Source: Pseudomonas botevensis (GTDB lineage Bacteria > Pseudomonadota > Gammaproteobacteria > Pseudomonadales > Pseudomonadaceae). From it: a DNA stretch of 64,000 nucleotides. Within the stretch, counting starts at the first letter, position 1. Each line of letters begins with the position of its first letter. Under the pieces are notes generated by a model. The model was given only the letters and a program-made list of their open reading frames with translations, was not told the origin of the DNA and searched no databases. Position numbers and translations under genes: made by a program. The stretch spans positions 1 through 64,000 of the forward strand of contig NZ_JAHTKI010000027.1 of the NCBI RefSeq assembly GCF_019145475.1, given 5' to 3'. Of the stretch, positions 37,754-46,656 are shown piece by piece.

Positions 37754-38986
37754 TCAGGCTTTGCCGCTGCCAATCTGCCAGACATACGGCGGCTCGGTGC
37801 CGTTGATGTGCCAGTCGCCGACGATCCGTGCCTTGTAGACCAGCGGGTTGTGCGAGGCCGCTGTCCGGGCATTGCGCCAATGGCGATCCAGTGCCTTGTT
37901 GACGCTGACACCTGAGGCGCCCAGCGCGTTGAACAGGTCTGTGGCGGCGCTCAGAATCAGCTGCGAAACGATCACCTGCGCCTTGGCGGTTTCGATTTCG
38001 GCATCGATGTTGGCTGCCTTCTCGACCTGGGCATCATTGCCGAACCGTGCCACGTAGGCGCGTTGCAGGGGGGCGGCCGAACGCAGGGTCGCTGCCTGGG
38101 CCGCATACACCTGCGCGGCGATCTGGCCGACCACTTGCTGGATCTGTGCGTCCTCACTGACGCTACCGGCATTGCCATGGCTGAACACCCGCTTGCGGTC
38201 ACGTACTTCCCGGGCAATATCACGCTCCACCGCGCGACCGATGCCGGCGAGCACGGCCAGCAGCACCAGTTGGTAAAACGCCGTCTGGTATTTGAAGCGC
38301 TCTTCGAACGGGATGACGTGTTCGGCCGGCAACGGCACATTGTCGTAAACCGAGGTGCCGCTGCCGGTGGTGCGCTGACCGAACCCATCCCAGTCATCGC
38401 TGTGACGCACGCCAGGGTGACGGGCGTCGACCACGGCGATGACGTCGGCGCCGGTGTCGGCTCGTTGCGCATAGACGTCGATCCAGTCGGCGAAAATGCT
38501 GCCGGTGCTGTAGTACTTGGTGCCATTGAGCAACAGGCGATCACCTGTGCCAGTGACCTTGGTGATCACGTCGCCAAGCTTGACGCTGCCCACTTCCGTC
38601 CATCCGTTACCGACCAGGTCACCCTTCACGAAACGCGCGAACCATTGATCGCGGTCGTCACTGGGCGGTGCGTTCAAGCGGTCTTCGACAAAAGCGAAAT
38701 GCGCTCGCAGCGCCTGAACAATATTTGAATCGGCCTCGGCCAGCTCGATCAACAGTTCGAATAGCTGGCCAATGGAAGCCCCGGCGCCACCGTATTGCGT
38801 TGGCACCCGCACGGCACCGAAGCCGGCCTGTTTGAGCCAGGCAATCTGTTCGTGGGGCAGGGCGCGGGTTTTCTCGCGCTCGACAGTCCCGGCGCTGATC
38901 TCACGGAAAATGGGACGGAAGCGGTTGGCGAGCGTTTCGTAGTCGGTTCCCAGCGAAAGTGGGTTTGCTGCTGTCGTCTCAGTCAT
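37754..38986 (-). CDS. Acyl-CoA-dehydrogenase-fold flavin monooxygenase, SfnB/DszC-like
   Basis: 410 residues; ATG at 38986 has AGGAG eight bases upstream. The fold is that of DszC/SfnB-type FMN-dependent enzymes related to acyl-CoA dehydrogenases. These act on organosulfur compounds with reduced flavin supplied by a reductase. Supporting segments are NGTKYYSTGS, DGFGQRTTGSGT and a C-terminal RHWRNARTAASHNP. It is divergent from sfnG with a sigma-54-type promoter facing it, so a role in sulfur acquisition from sulfones or sulfonates is likely. It could be sfnB itself or a paralogue, so I leave the symbol blank. No flavin reductase is in the window. Confidence 0.85.
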   Translation of the reverse strand: MTETTAANPLSLGTDYETLANRFRPIFREISAGTVEREKTRALPHEQIAWLKQAGFGAVRVPTQYGGAGASIGQLFELLIELAEADSNIVQALRAHFAFVEDRLNAPPSDDRDQWFARFVKGDLVGNGWTEVGSVKLGDVITKVTGTGDRLLLNGTKYYSTGSIFADWIDVYAQRADTGADVIAVVDARHPGVRHSDDWDGFGQRTTGSGTSVYDNVPLPAEHVIPFEERFKYQTAFYQLVLLAVLAGIGRAVERDIAREVRDRKRVFSHGNAGSVSEDAQIQQVVGQIAAQVYAAQAATLRSAAPLQRAYVARFGNDAQVEKAANIDAEIETAKAQVIVSQLILSAATDLFNALGASGVSVNKALDRHWRNARTAASHNPLVYKARIVGDWHINGTEPPYVWQIGSGKA

Positions 38987-39047
38987 GGCGTGCTCCTGGG
39001 GGCGAATTGATCGGCGATCAGCCGAACGAACGGGTCCCATGCGCTGT

Positions 39048-39063
39048 TGCATACACCATGCCT
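39048..39063 (-). promoter_or_regulatory. Candidate sigma-54 promoter for the SfnB-like gene
   Basis: Read on the minus strand: AGGCATG-GTGT-ATGCA. The invariant GG and GC are exactly ten bases apart as required for RpoN. Three positions differ from TGGCACG-N4-TTGCA. It lies about 60 bases upstream of the start codon. Confidence 0.5.
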
Positions 39064-39217
39064 GAACGTAACAGGCTGTTTTTAAAGCGTTTTGTTTTCG
39101 GATTCAGGATGTGGCTGTTGTCTGGCAAACAGTGGCTCAGCAGCTTGCCGACTATCCGTACAGCGACGAAATTCCCATGCTTTGAATAGCTTGTTGTTTT
39201 TATTGAAGTTATTGCGA

Positions 39218-39233
39218 TGGCACGGTTGCTGCT
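39218..39233 (+). promoter_or_regulatory. Sigma-54 promoter for sfnG
   Basis: TGGCACG-GTTG-CTGCT matches the -24/-12 consensus TGGCACG-N4-TTGCW with one mismatch and correct spacing. It lies 75 bases upstream of the sfnG start codon. In Pseudomonas, sfn genes are known to be RpoN-dependent through the activator SfnR, which is not encoded in this window. Confidence 0.75.
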
Positions 39234-39308
39234 CATGTCTCCTTGTGTTGTGCACCCTGTCGATCCGAATGCCGTGCCGTTCGGAACTTCCCATCCGAGG
39301 AGTTTCAT

Positions 39309-40409
39309 ATGAGTCAGCAACCCGTCAAGTTTGCCTACTGGGTCCCCAATGTAAGTGGGGGCCTTGTCGTCAGCAAAATCGAACAACGCACCAGTTGGAC
39401 CATCGACTACAACCGCAAACTGGCTCAGCTCGCCGAACGTTCCGGATTCGAATATGCCTTGACGCAGATCCGTTTCACCGCCGGTTACGGTGCCGAATAT
39501 CAGCATGAGTCAGTCGCGTTCAGTCACGCGTTGCTGGCGGCCACCGAAAAACTCAAGGTCATCGCCGCGATTCTGCCAGGGCCGTGGAACCCGGCACTGG
39601 CGGCCAAACAACTGGCAACCATCGATCAGCTCACCGCTGGGCGTGTGGCGGTCAATATCGTCAGCGGCTGGTTCAAGGGTGAGTTCACCGCGATTGGTGA
39701 ACACTGGCTTGAGCACGACGAGCGTTATCGCCGTTCCGAAGAATTCATCCGTGCGCTCAAAGGCATCTGGACCACCGATAACTTCACCTTCAAAGGCGAC
39801 TTCTATCGCTTTCATGATTACAACCTGCGGCCCAAGCCGATCCAGCAACCGCATCCGGAAATCTTCCAGGGCGGCAGCTCGCGTGCCGCGCGGGACATGG
39901 CGGCACGGGTGTCCGACTGGTATTTCACCAACGGCAATACCGTGGAAGGGATCAAGGCCCAGGTCGATGACATCCGTGCCAAGGCCGCTGCCAACGGGCA
40001 TTCGGTGAAGGTCGGGGTCAACGCGTTCATCATCGCCCGTGACACCGAAGAAGAAGCCCATGCCGTGCTTGCCGAAATCATCGACAAGGCCGACCCGGAA
40101 GCCGTCAACGCCTTCGGTGATGCGGCCAGACAGGCGGGCAAGTCCAGCCCTGAAGGCGAGGGCAACTGGGCCAAGTCCACCTTCCAGGATCTGGTGCAGT
40201 ACAACGATGGCTTCAAGACTAACCTGATCGGCACGCCACGGCAGATTGCCGAGCGCATCGTCGAACTCAAGTCCGTGGGGGTCGACCTGGTGCTGTCGGC
40301 GTTTCTGCACTTCCAGGAAGAGGTCGTGTATTTCGGCGAAAAAGTCCTGCCGCTGGTGCGCGAGCTGGAAGCCGCCGCCGTGGAACAGAAACTCGGCGTG
40401 CCGGCGTGA
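39309..40409 (+). CDS. sfnG: FMNH2-dependent dimethylsulfone monooxygenase SfnG
   Basis: 366 residues, luciferase-like monooxygenase family (TIM barrel). The start MSQQPVKFAYWVPNVSGG and the GGLVVSKIEQRT segment are characteristic of SfnG. RVAVNIVSGWFKGEF and EIFQGGSS are also typical of the alkanesulfonate/sulfone group. It converts dimethylsulfone to methanesulfinate, using reduced FMN from a separate reductase. GAGGAG precedes the ATG. It is driven by a sigma-54 promoter and divergent from the SfnB-like gene, together forming a sulfur-limitation module. Confidence 0.92.
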   Translation: MSQQPVKFAYWVPNVSGGLVVSKIEQRTSWTIDYNRKLAQLAERSGFEYALTQIRFTAGYGAEYQHESVAFSHALLAATEKLKVIAAILPGPWNPALAAKQLATIDQLTAGRVAVNIVSGWFKGEFTAIGEHWLEHDERYRRSEEFIRALKGIWTTDNFTFKGDFYRFHDYNLRPKPIQQPHPEIFQGGSSRAARDMAARVSDWYFTNGNTVEGIKAQVDDIRAKAAANGHSVKVGVNAFIIARDTEEEAHAVLAEIIDKADPEAVNAFGDAARQAGKSSPEGEGNWAKSTFQDLVQYNDGFKTNLIGTPRQIAERIVELKSVGVDLVLSAFLHFQEEVVYFGEKVLPLVRELEAAAVEQKLGVPA

Positions 40410-40419
40410 GGTTGCAAAG

Positions 40420-40446
40420 GATGTCGCGGGTCAGACTCGCGGCATC
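40420..40446 (+). terminator. Hairpin after sfnG
   Basis: GATGTCGCG pairs with CGCGGCATC (one G-U pair) 11 bases after the stop. The T-run is poor, so termination strength is uncertain. Confidence 0.5.
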
Positions 40447-40537
40447 TCGTGGCTAGCAGTGGTTGGATGAGCCGGCAAGGAATGCAGGGTCGCTGATCAG
40501 GTTGCATTTTCTGTTCCTTTAACCGTGGACGTTCAAC

Positions 40538-41623
40538 ATGACCCACTCGCTGGCCGACGCTTTATTGCAGCAGGCGAACAATCGTGGTGCGCAGATTGCC
40601 CTGCGCTACAAACGACTCGGCATCTGGCAGGCACGCACCTGGCGCGAGCTGGCAGATGATGTGCAGCGTCTGGCGACGGCCTTGCGCGAGCAAGGTTTTG
40701 CTTCGACGCAGACACTGGTGATTGTCAGCGAGGCGAAGGCTGAAGCCTTGCTGATGGCATTGGCCGCGCAATGGCTGGGCGGGAGCGTCAGCCTGCTTGA
40801 TCCGGCTACGGATAATCGTCAATGGCTGCTCGCGCAAACGCCTGAATGGGTATTTGCCCAAGGACTGAATGAAGTGTTGCAAGTGCAGCAGACTGCACCT
40901 GTTCGGCTGATCTACCTGGACAAACGCGGCCTGAGCGTTGGCAGCATTCCGGGGCTGATCGCCTACGAGCAATTGCTCGGCGCTGTTGCCGGCGAATCTG
41001 CGCAGCCGGTTGCCCGAGGGATCAGGCCCGCATTTATTTTGCCATCGCCCCAGGGCCAGCGTGATGTGCAATTGACTGACGCTGATCTGTTGTTCGACGC
41101 GCGGCGACTGGTGGCCCGGGAACATCTCACGAACCGGGATCAGGCCCTGGCTGCTCGAGTGTTTGCCGCCAGCGGACAGGCTCGCTATCTGCTGGCGCCG
41201 TGGCTGGTGGCCGGTTTTTGCCTGAACTTTCCCGAGGCACTGAGCACTCGCGATAGCGACCGACGTGAGCTCGGCCCGACCTTGGTGCTGGGCACTCGTG
41301 AGTCCTACGCACGTCTTGAAGGCTGGGCCAGAGAGCGTTTGCCGCCGGCGGGCAGTTTCAGTCATCGGCTTTACCAATGGGCGATGCAGCCCGGACCCCG
41401 ATTGTTGCGCCGCGCACTCGGTTATTGGCTGATACGCCGCCCGCTGCGCGATGTGCTGGGCATGAGTCGCTTGAGTACAGCGTTGCTGGTGGGGGATTCA
41501 CTGACGCCACAGAGCGCCGTGTTCTATGCGGCCCTGGGTATACATCCTCAGCCATTGCGCAACGATGAAAATATTGAAGTGCAGGCCGAGCCGGCGATCA
41601 CTCTCATTCCCCAATCTGCCTGA
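40538..41623 (+). CDS. Degenerate AMP-binding (acyl-CoA-synthetase-like) protein
   Basis: 361 residues. The N-terminal part resembles long-chain acyl-CoA synthetases (WQARTWRELADDVQRLATALREQ, written here in part). The ATP-binding YTSGTTG loop and the C-terminal hinge and lysine motifs are missing. Full enzymes of this type are about 550-650 residues. It is the first gene of the operon that continues into the branched-chain-type ABC transporter, 14 bases ahead of the ATPase gene. Full-length acyl-CoA synthetases are often found at this place in such operons. This copy is probably catalytically dead, either decaying or kept for a structural or regulatory role. The frame is intact and its codon bias looks normal. 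Confidence 0.75.
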   Translation: MTHSLADALLQQANNRGAQIALRYKRLGIWQARTWRELADDVQRLATALREQGFASTQTLVIVSEAKAEALLMALAAQWLGGSVSLLDPATDNRQWLLAQTPEWVFAQGLNEVLQVQQTAPVRLIYLDKRGLSVGSIPGLIAYEQLLGAVAGESAQPVARGIRPAFILPSPQGQRDVQLTDADLLFDARRLVAREHLTNRDQALAARVFAASGQARYLLAPWLVAGFCLNFPEALSTRDSDRRELGPTLVLGTRESYARLEGWARERLPPAGSFSHRLYQWAMQPGPRLLRRALGYWLIRRPLRDVLGMSRLSTALLVGDSLTPQSAVFYAALGIHPQPLRNDENIEVQAEPAITLIPQSA

Positions 41624-41636
41624 CGGGCCATGATCC

Positions 41637-42440
41637 ATGACAGCAGTCGCTCCTGTGCCGTTATTGACGCTTGACGATATTTCTCTGTCGTTCAAGGGCG
41701 TCAAAGCCGTTACCTCGATCAGCTTTGCAGTGGCCACCGGGGAAATCTGCGCCCTGATCGGCCCCAATGGCGCCGGTAAAAGTTCGTTGCTCAACGTCAT
41801 CAATGGCGTCTACCAAGCGCAAAGCGGCTCGATTACCTACGCGGGCCAAACACGACACCATATGCGTCCGCATCAGGCCGCTGAAGGAGGCATCGCCCGT
41901 ACCTTCCAGAACATTGCGTTGTTCAAAGGCATGAGCGTGCTCGACAACGTGCTCACCGGTCGCAATCTCAAACGCCGCAGCACCTGGATCGAGCAGATGC
42001 TGCGCATCGGGCGGGCAGGGGCGGAAGATGACGAGCAACGCGAACATGCCGAACGGGTGATCGAATTCTTGCGCATTCATCCGTGGCGCCACGCCTTGGT
42101 CGGCAAGCTGTCCTATGGCCTGCAAAAGCGCGTCGAACTGGCTCGGGCATTGGCGGCCGAACCGCGACTGCTCTTGCTGGACGAGCCGATGGCGGGCATG
42201 AACGCGCAGGAAAAACTGGAAATGAGCCAGTTCATCCGCGATATCAACCGTGAGTTGGGCACCACCGTGGTTCTGATCGAACACGACATCGGCGTGGTGA
42301 TGGGCCTGAGCGATCACGTCGTGGTACTCGACTACGGCCGCAAGATCGGCGATGGCACACCGGAGCAAGTGCGCAACAACCCTGAGGTGATTGCCGCCTA
42401 CCTTGGCACCCGCCGTTCGCAGCCTGCCCGGAGTCAATGA
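41637..42440 (+). CDS. Branched-chain amino acid-type ABC transporter ATPase (LivG-like)
   Basis: 267 residues. Walker A GPNGAGKSS, signature LSYGLQKRVELA and Walker B LLLLDEPMAG are all present, with the C-terminal extension typical of LivG. It powers uptake through the LivH/LivM-like permeases that follow. The ATG at 41637 sits 14 bases after the preceding gene. The true substrate is unknown: the associated binding protein is unusually large for an amino acid system. Confidence 0.93.
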   Translation: MTAVAPVPLLTLDDISLSFKGVKAVTSISFAVATGEICALIGPNGAGKSSLLNVINGVYQAQSGSITYAGQTRHHMRPHQAAEGGIARTFQNIALFKGMSVLDNVLTGRNLKRRSTWIEQMLRIGRAGAEDDEQREHAERVIEFLRIHPWRHALVGKLSYGLQKRVELARALAAEPRLLLLDEPMAGMNAQEKLEMSQFIRDINRELGTTVVLIEHDIGVVMGLSDHVVVLDYGRKIGDGTPEQVRNNPEVIAAYLGTRRSQPARSQ

Positions 42441-42443
42441 GTG

Positions 42444-43325
42444 ATGGAGTTCTTCTTTGAGGTATTGATTGGTGGCCTGTTGGCCGGAGTCATGTACTCG
42501 CTGGTCGCGATCGGATTCGTCCTGATCTACAAGGCTTCGGGCGTGTTTAATTTTGCCCAGGGCGCGATGGTGCTGTTCGCCGCGCTGACTTTTGTCAGCC
42601 TGCTCGAGCGCGGTTTGCCGTTCTGGGGGGCGTTCCTTGTGACCCTGACGAGCATGGTCGTGCTGGCCCTGCTGATCGAAAGAGCCGTGTTGAGGCCGCT
42701 GGTCAACCGCCCGCCGATCATTTTGTTCATGGCCACGCTGGGCCTGTCGTACATGATCGAAGGTTTGGCTCAGGCGCTATGGGGCGCGCAGGTACACGGC
42801 CTGGAGCTGGGCATACCCGATGAGCCGCTGGAAATCCACGGCATGTTGATATCGCAGTTCGATCTGTTTGCCGCAGGCACTGCCGCATTGCTGGTGATTG
42901 TCCTCTCGTTTTTGTTCAACCGCACACGCATCGGCTTGTCTCTGCGCGCGGTGGCAGATGATCCGTTGGCATCGCTGGCCGTCGGCATTCGTTTGCCTCG
43001 AATCTGGGCGGTGGTCTGGGCGGCGGCGGGTTTCGTCGGCCTGGTAGCGGGACTGCTCTGGGGCGCACGACTCGGGGTCCAGTTTTCCCTGTCGCTGGTG
43101 GTGCTCAAAGCACTGCCCGTGTTGATCATTGGCGGTTTTTCTTCGATCGGTGGAGCGATCGTTGGCGGCCTGATCATCGGCGCGGCGGAAAAGATTGCCG
43201 AAATCTACCTCGGTCCGATCATTGGCAGCGGTATCGAAAACTGGGTGCCGTATGTGCTGGCGCTGGTGTTCCTGCTGGTTCGTCCTGCCGGCCTGTTTGG
43301 CGAGCGGGCCATCGAGCGCGTCTGA
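42444..43325 (+). CDS. Branched-chain amino acid-type ABC permease (LivH-like)
   Basis: 293 residues with about eight membrane segments. Starts MEFFFEVLIGGLLAGVMYSL, as is typical of LivH, and has ASGVFNFAQGAM and the GGFSSIGGAIVGG loop near the C-terminus. ATG 42444 is preferred over the GTG one codon upstream given the GGAG spacing. Inner-membrane partner of the LivM-like subunit. Confidence 0.92.
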   Translation: MEFFFEVLIGGLLAGVMYSLVAIGFVLIYKASGVFNFAQGAMVLFAALTFVSLLERGLPFWGAFLVTLTSMVVLALLIERAVLRPLVNRPPIILFMATLGLSYMIEGLAQALWGAQVHGLELGIPDEPLEIHGMLISQFDLFAAGTAALLVIVLSFLFNRTRIGLSLRAVADDPLASLAVGIRLPRIWAVVWAAAGFVGLVAGLLWGARLGVQFSLSLVVLKALPVLIIGGFSSIGGAIVGGLIIGAAEKIAEIYLGPIIGSGIENWVPYVLALVFLLVRPAGLFGERAIERV

Positions 43326-43346
43326 CTTTCAACAAGGATCATTGCA

Positions 43347-44414
43347 ATGCTTTATCAAGAAGCCGGACAACTCGCCAGGCGCTATGCAGCCGAGCGTCGA
43401 ATCTTTCGTTTGCGCCAGGACCGGATCGGCTTGTTGCTGTTGTTGGTGTTTGCCTTCGTCGGCGTGCCTTGGCTGGGCAACGATTATTGGTTCAGTGCGA
43501 TTCTGATTCCTTTCATGGTGCTTTCCCTGGCCGGTTTGGGCCTGAACCTGTTGACCGGTTTTGCCGGGCAGTTGTCACTGGGTTCGGCGGCGTTCATGGC
43601 CGTGGGCGCGTTCGCTGCCTACAACTTGCAGCTGCGGGTGGCGGGCATGCCGTTGCTGCTGAGCTTTGCCTTGGGCGGCGTCATAGCGGGGCTGGTTGCA
43701 CTGGTCTTTGGCTTGCCGAGTTTGCGCATCAAGGGTTTCTACCTCCTGGTCTCGACCCTGGCTGCGCAGTTCGTGGTGGAGTGGGTACTGACCAGGTTCA
43801 GTTGGTTCACCAATGACAACGCCTCAGGAGTGATTACTTCGCCGCCACTGATTATCGCAGGGGTGGACTTCAGTTCGCCGCAAGGTCGCTATCTGCTGAC
43901 CCTCGGACTCTTGGTGCTGTTGTTCTGGCTCGGCAAAAACCTGGTACGCAGCGAGTTGGGGCGCAACTGGATGGCGGTGCGCGACATGGACACCGCCGCT
44001 GCGGTGATCGGCATCCGCCTGCTCAAGGCCAAGTTGCTGGCTTTCGCCATCAGTGGCTTCTATCTGGGGATTGCCGGCTCATTGTGGGCCTTCGCTTATC
44101 TGGGCACCGTCGAACCCCACGGTTTCGATCTGAGCCGTTCGTTTCAAGTGCTGTTCATCATCATTATTGGCGGGCTGGGCAGTGTGCTGGGCAACTTTCT
44201 CGGCGCCGCCTTTATCGTCCTGTTCCCGATCCTGCTGGGCAATCTCAGTGCGCTGCTACCGGTTGGCGTGATCGATTCCGGACAGCTGGAAAACCTCCAG
44301 AAAGTGCTTTTTGGCGCTTTGATCATTGTCTTTCTGATCAAAGAGCCGGAAGGCCTGGCGCGGTTGTGGCAGCGCTTTCGGCTGCGGCTGCGCGTATGGC
44401 CTTTGCGTTACTGA
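43347..44414 (+). CDS. Branched-chain amino acid-type ABC permease (LivM-like)
   Basis: 355 residues, roughly nine to ten membrane segments. Contains LLTGFAGQLSLGSAAFMAVGA and the GGLGSVLGNFLGAA loop, both signatures of LivM (quoted in part). An AAGGA site precedes the ATG. The N-terminal 30 residues are charged and cytoplasmic. Forms the translocation pore with the LivH-like subunit. Confidence 0.92.
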   Translation: MLYQEAGQLARRYAAERRIFRLRQDRIGLLLLLVFAFVGVPWLGNDYWFSAILIPFMVLSLAGLGLNLLTGFAGQLSLGSAAFMAVGAFAAYNLQLRVAGMPLLLSFALGGVIAGLVALVFGLPSLRIKGFYLLVSTLAAQFVVEWVLTRFSWFTNDNASGVITSPPLIIAGVDFSSPQGRYLLTLGLLVLLFWLGKNLVRSELGRNWMAVRDMDTAAAVIGIRLLKAKLLAFAISGFYLGIAGSLWAFAYLGTVEPHGFDLSRSFQVLFIIIIGGLGSVLGNFLGAAFIVLFPILLGNLSALLPVGVIDSGQLENLQKVLFGALIIVFLIKEPEGLARLWQRFRLRLRVWPLRY

Positions 44415-44456
44415 CTCATCCCTTTAAACACTTCGTAATCATCAAGGAGTTTGCCT

Positions 44457-45788
44457 ATGAACCACCGAACTTCCCTGCGACGCGTGGCGCTTGCTCTGGC
44501 GTTGCTGGGTTCAGGCCTTGCGTCTGCCGTGCAGGCGGCCAACGAGCAATATTTCCCGTTGCAGAGTTATCGGGTCGGGCCTTATGCCGCCGGTGGGACC
44601 GGTTTCTTTGGTGGGTTCATCGATTACATGCAGTACGTCAATGCCAATGGCGGAGTCAACGGGGTCAAGCTGACCTGGTCGGAGTGCGAAACCGAGTACG
44701 TGGTAGAGAAGGGTGTCGAGTGCTACGAGCGTCTGAAGGGCGGATTGAATGGCGCCCCAGCCGCTGCCACCAATCCGCTTTCGGTCGGCATTGCCTATGC
44801 AACGCTGGAGCGTTCCACCGCCGACAAGCTGCCGCTGATCACCATCAATCACGGGCGCACCGACTCCACTGACGGCAGCGTGTTTCCGTATGTCTTTCCG
44901 TTGCAGCTCAACCCGTATTCCGAAGTGTCGGCCATCGTCAATTACATAGGTCAGCGTGACGGCGGCATTGCGACGCTCAAGGGCAAGAAGATCGCTGTGC
45001 TTTATCACGGCTCGCCTTACGGCAAGGAAACCAACAGCGTGCTGGAAACCCTGGCCAAAAACTACGGCTTCGAGTTGACGACGCTCGAGGTGCCGCATCC
45101 CGGCAACGAGCAGCAATCGCAGTGGCTGAATATCCGTCGCCTGAAACCGGACTGGGTGATTCTGCGCGGCTGGGGGGTGATGAATCCGGTGGCGCTCAAG
45201 TCGGCGCAAAAAGTCGGTTATCCGGTCGATCACATCATCGGCAATATCTGGAGCAACTCCGAAGAAGACGTGATCCCGGCCGGTGCTGCCGCCAAGGGGT
45301 TTATCTCGATCACCACGCACCCGTCGGGTACGGACTTTCCGGTGCTCAAAGGCATTCAGAAGGATGTTCCCGACAAAGGCCAGGGCAATCTTGCCGACGC
45401 CAAGCGTTTTGGCACCGTGTATTACAACCTCGGTGTAGTGAACGGCATTCTCAACGTCGAAGCGCTACGCATCGCCCAGGCAAAGTTTGGTGAAAAGCCG
45501 TTGACCGGTGAGCAGGTACGCTGGGGGTTCGAACATCTGGATCTGGACGACGCACGCCTGCAAGCGCTAGGCGCCAAGGGGTTGGTGCAGCCCTTGAAAC
45601 TGTCGTGCGCCGATCATGAAGGTGGTGGTGCCGTGCGCTTCCAGCAATGGGATGGTCAGCGTTGGAATCTGATCAGCGACTGGGTGCAGGCCGATCGTGG
45701 CTTGTTGCGGCCGATAATTGAAGCATCGGCGGCGCAGTACGCCAAGGAAAAGGGCATCACGCCCCGCGATTGCAGCAAGGAGCAATAA
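44457..45788 (+). CDS. ABC transporter periplasmic substrate-binding protein, Liv-type
   Basis: 443 residues with a Sec signal (MNHRTSLRRVALALAL) and likely cleavage after VQA. Type-1 periplasmic binding fold with an N-terminal lobe that opens on FPLQSYRVGPYAAGG. It is longer than classical LivJ/LivK (about 370 residues). This larger subgroup accompanies operons that carry an acyl-CoA synthetase, so the ligand may be an aromatic or aliphatic carboxylate rather than leucine. The ATG at 44457 has AAGGAG eight bases upstream; a TTG two codons earlier is less likely. Confidence 0.9.
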   Translation: MNHRTSLRRVALALALLGSGLASAVQAANEQYFPLQSYRVGPYAAGGTGFFGGFIDYMQYVNANGGVNGVKLTWSECETEYVVEKGVECYERLKGGLNGAPAAATNPLSVGIAYATLERSTADKLPLITINHGRTDSTDGSVFPYVFPLQLNPYSEVSAIVNYIGQRDGGIATLKGKKIAVLYHGSPYGKETNSVLETLAKNYGFELTTLEVPHPGNEQQSQWLNIRRLKPDWVILRGWGVMNPVALKSAQKVGYPVDHIIGNIWSNSEEDVIPAGAAAKGFISITTHPSGTDFPVLKGIQKDVPDKGQGNLADAKRFGTVYYNLGVVNGILNVEALRIAQAKFGEKPLTGEQVRWGFEHLDLDDARLQALGAKGLVQPLKLSCADHEGGGAVRFQQWDGQRWNLISDWVQADRGLLRPIIEASAAQYAKEKGITPRDCSKEQ

Positions 45789-45794
45789 GTATCC

Positions 45795-46586
45795 ATGAGC
45801 CAGACCCCGCGCGAGCACTTGTCGACACCGGTGATATTGTCGGTAGAACAGGTCGAGGTATTTTACGAGCAAGTCATTCTCGCCCTGCGCGGTGTCAGCC
45901 TGCAGGTTGGCGAAGGCCAGTTCGTGGCGCTGCTGGGCGCCAACGGTGCAGGCAAGAGCACTACGCTCAAGGCCATTTCCAGCCTGATCCGCGCCGAACG
46001 GGGTGACGTCGTTGCCGGGCAGATTCATTATCTGAGGCAGTCGATCACCCGCGCCGATCCGGCGACACTGGTACGAGCCGGGCTGGCACAAGTGCTGGAG
46101 GGGCGACATTGTTTCAGTCACCTGAGCGTCGAGCAGAACCTGTTGATAGGCGCGTTCATCTCCAGGCCGTCTCGCGCCGAACTCAAAGTCAGACTGGAAA
46201 GGGTCTACGGCTACTTTCCCAGGCTGCGGTTACTGCGCAAGCGCCTGACCGGTTACACCTCGGGAGGCGAGCAACAGATGGTGGCCATCGGACGCGCGCT
46301 GATGTCCGCCCCGCGACTGTTATTGCTGGATGAACCGTCAATGGGCCTTGCGCCGCAGGTGGTCGAGGAAATTTTCGACATTCTGGCTCGACTCAATCGT
46401 GATGAACACTTGAGCCTGCTGGTCGCTGAGCAGAACATCAATCTGGCCCTGGACTACGCACATTTTGCCTATGTGCTGGAAAACGGCCAAGTCGTCGACT
46501 CTGGCCCGGTCGCTGAGCTCGCCGGGCGCGAGGAGATTCAGAACTATTACCTTGGGGCACTTGGCGTATCAGAGCGCATGCATTGA
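45795..46586 (+). CDS. Branched-chain amino acid-type ABC transporter ATPase (LivF-like)
   Basis: 263 residues. Walker A GANGAGKSTT, signature TSGGEQQMVAIGRA and Walker B LLLLDEPSMGL are intact. Second nucleotide-binding subunit, pairing with the LivG-like protein. It starts seven bases after the binding-protein gene and is the last gene of the operon. It is convergent with the receiver gene 70 bases on; I see no strong terminator in that gap. Confidence 0.92.
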   Translation: MSQTPREHLSTPVILSVEQVEVFYEQVILALRGVSLQVGEGQFVALLGANGAGKSTTLKAISSLIRAERGDVVAGQIHYLRQSITRADPATLVRAGLAQVLEGRHCFSHLSVEQNLLIGAFISRPSRAELKVRLERVYGYFPRLRLLRKRLTGYTSGGEQQMVAIGRALMSAPRLLLLDEPSMGLAPQVVEEIFDILARLNRDEHLSLLVAEQNINLALDYAHFAYVLENGQVVDSGPVAELAGREEIQNYYLGALGVSERMH

Positions 46587-46656
46587 TTGAACCGTGAACG
46601 TCCACAAGTCGGGCAACGGGTTTCGCAGGTTCCGGACATCACTCGGCTAGTGCCGC

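Noticed and set aside
39120..39137. Second sigma-54-like sequence (TGGCAAACAGTGGCT)
   Set aside because: The GG and GC elements are one base short of the required spacing and the -12 element is poor.
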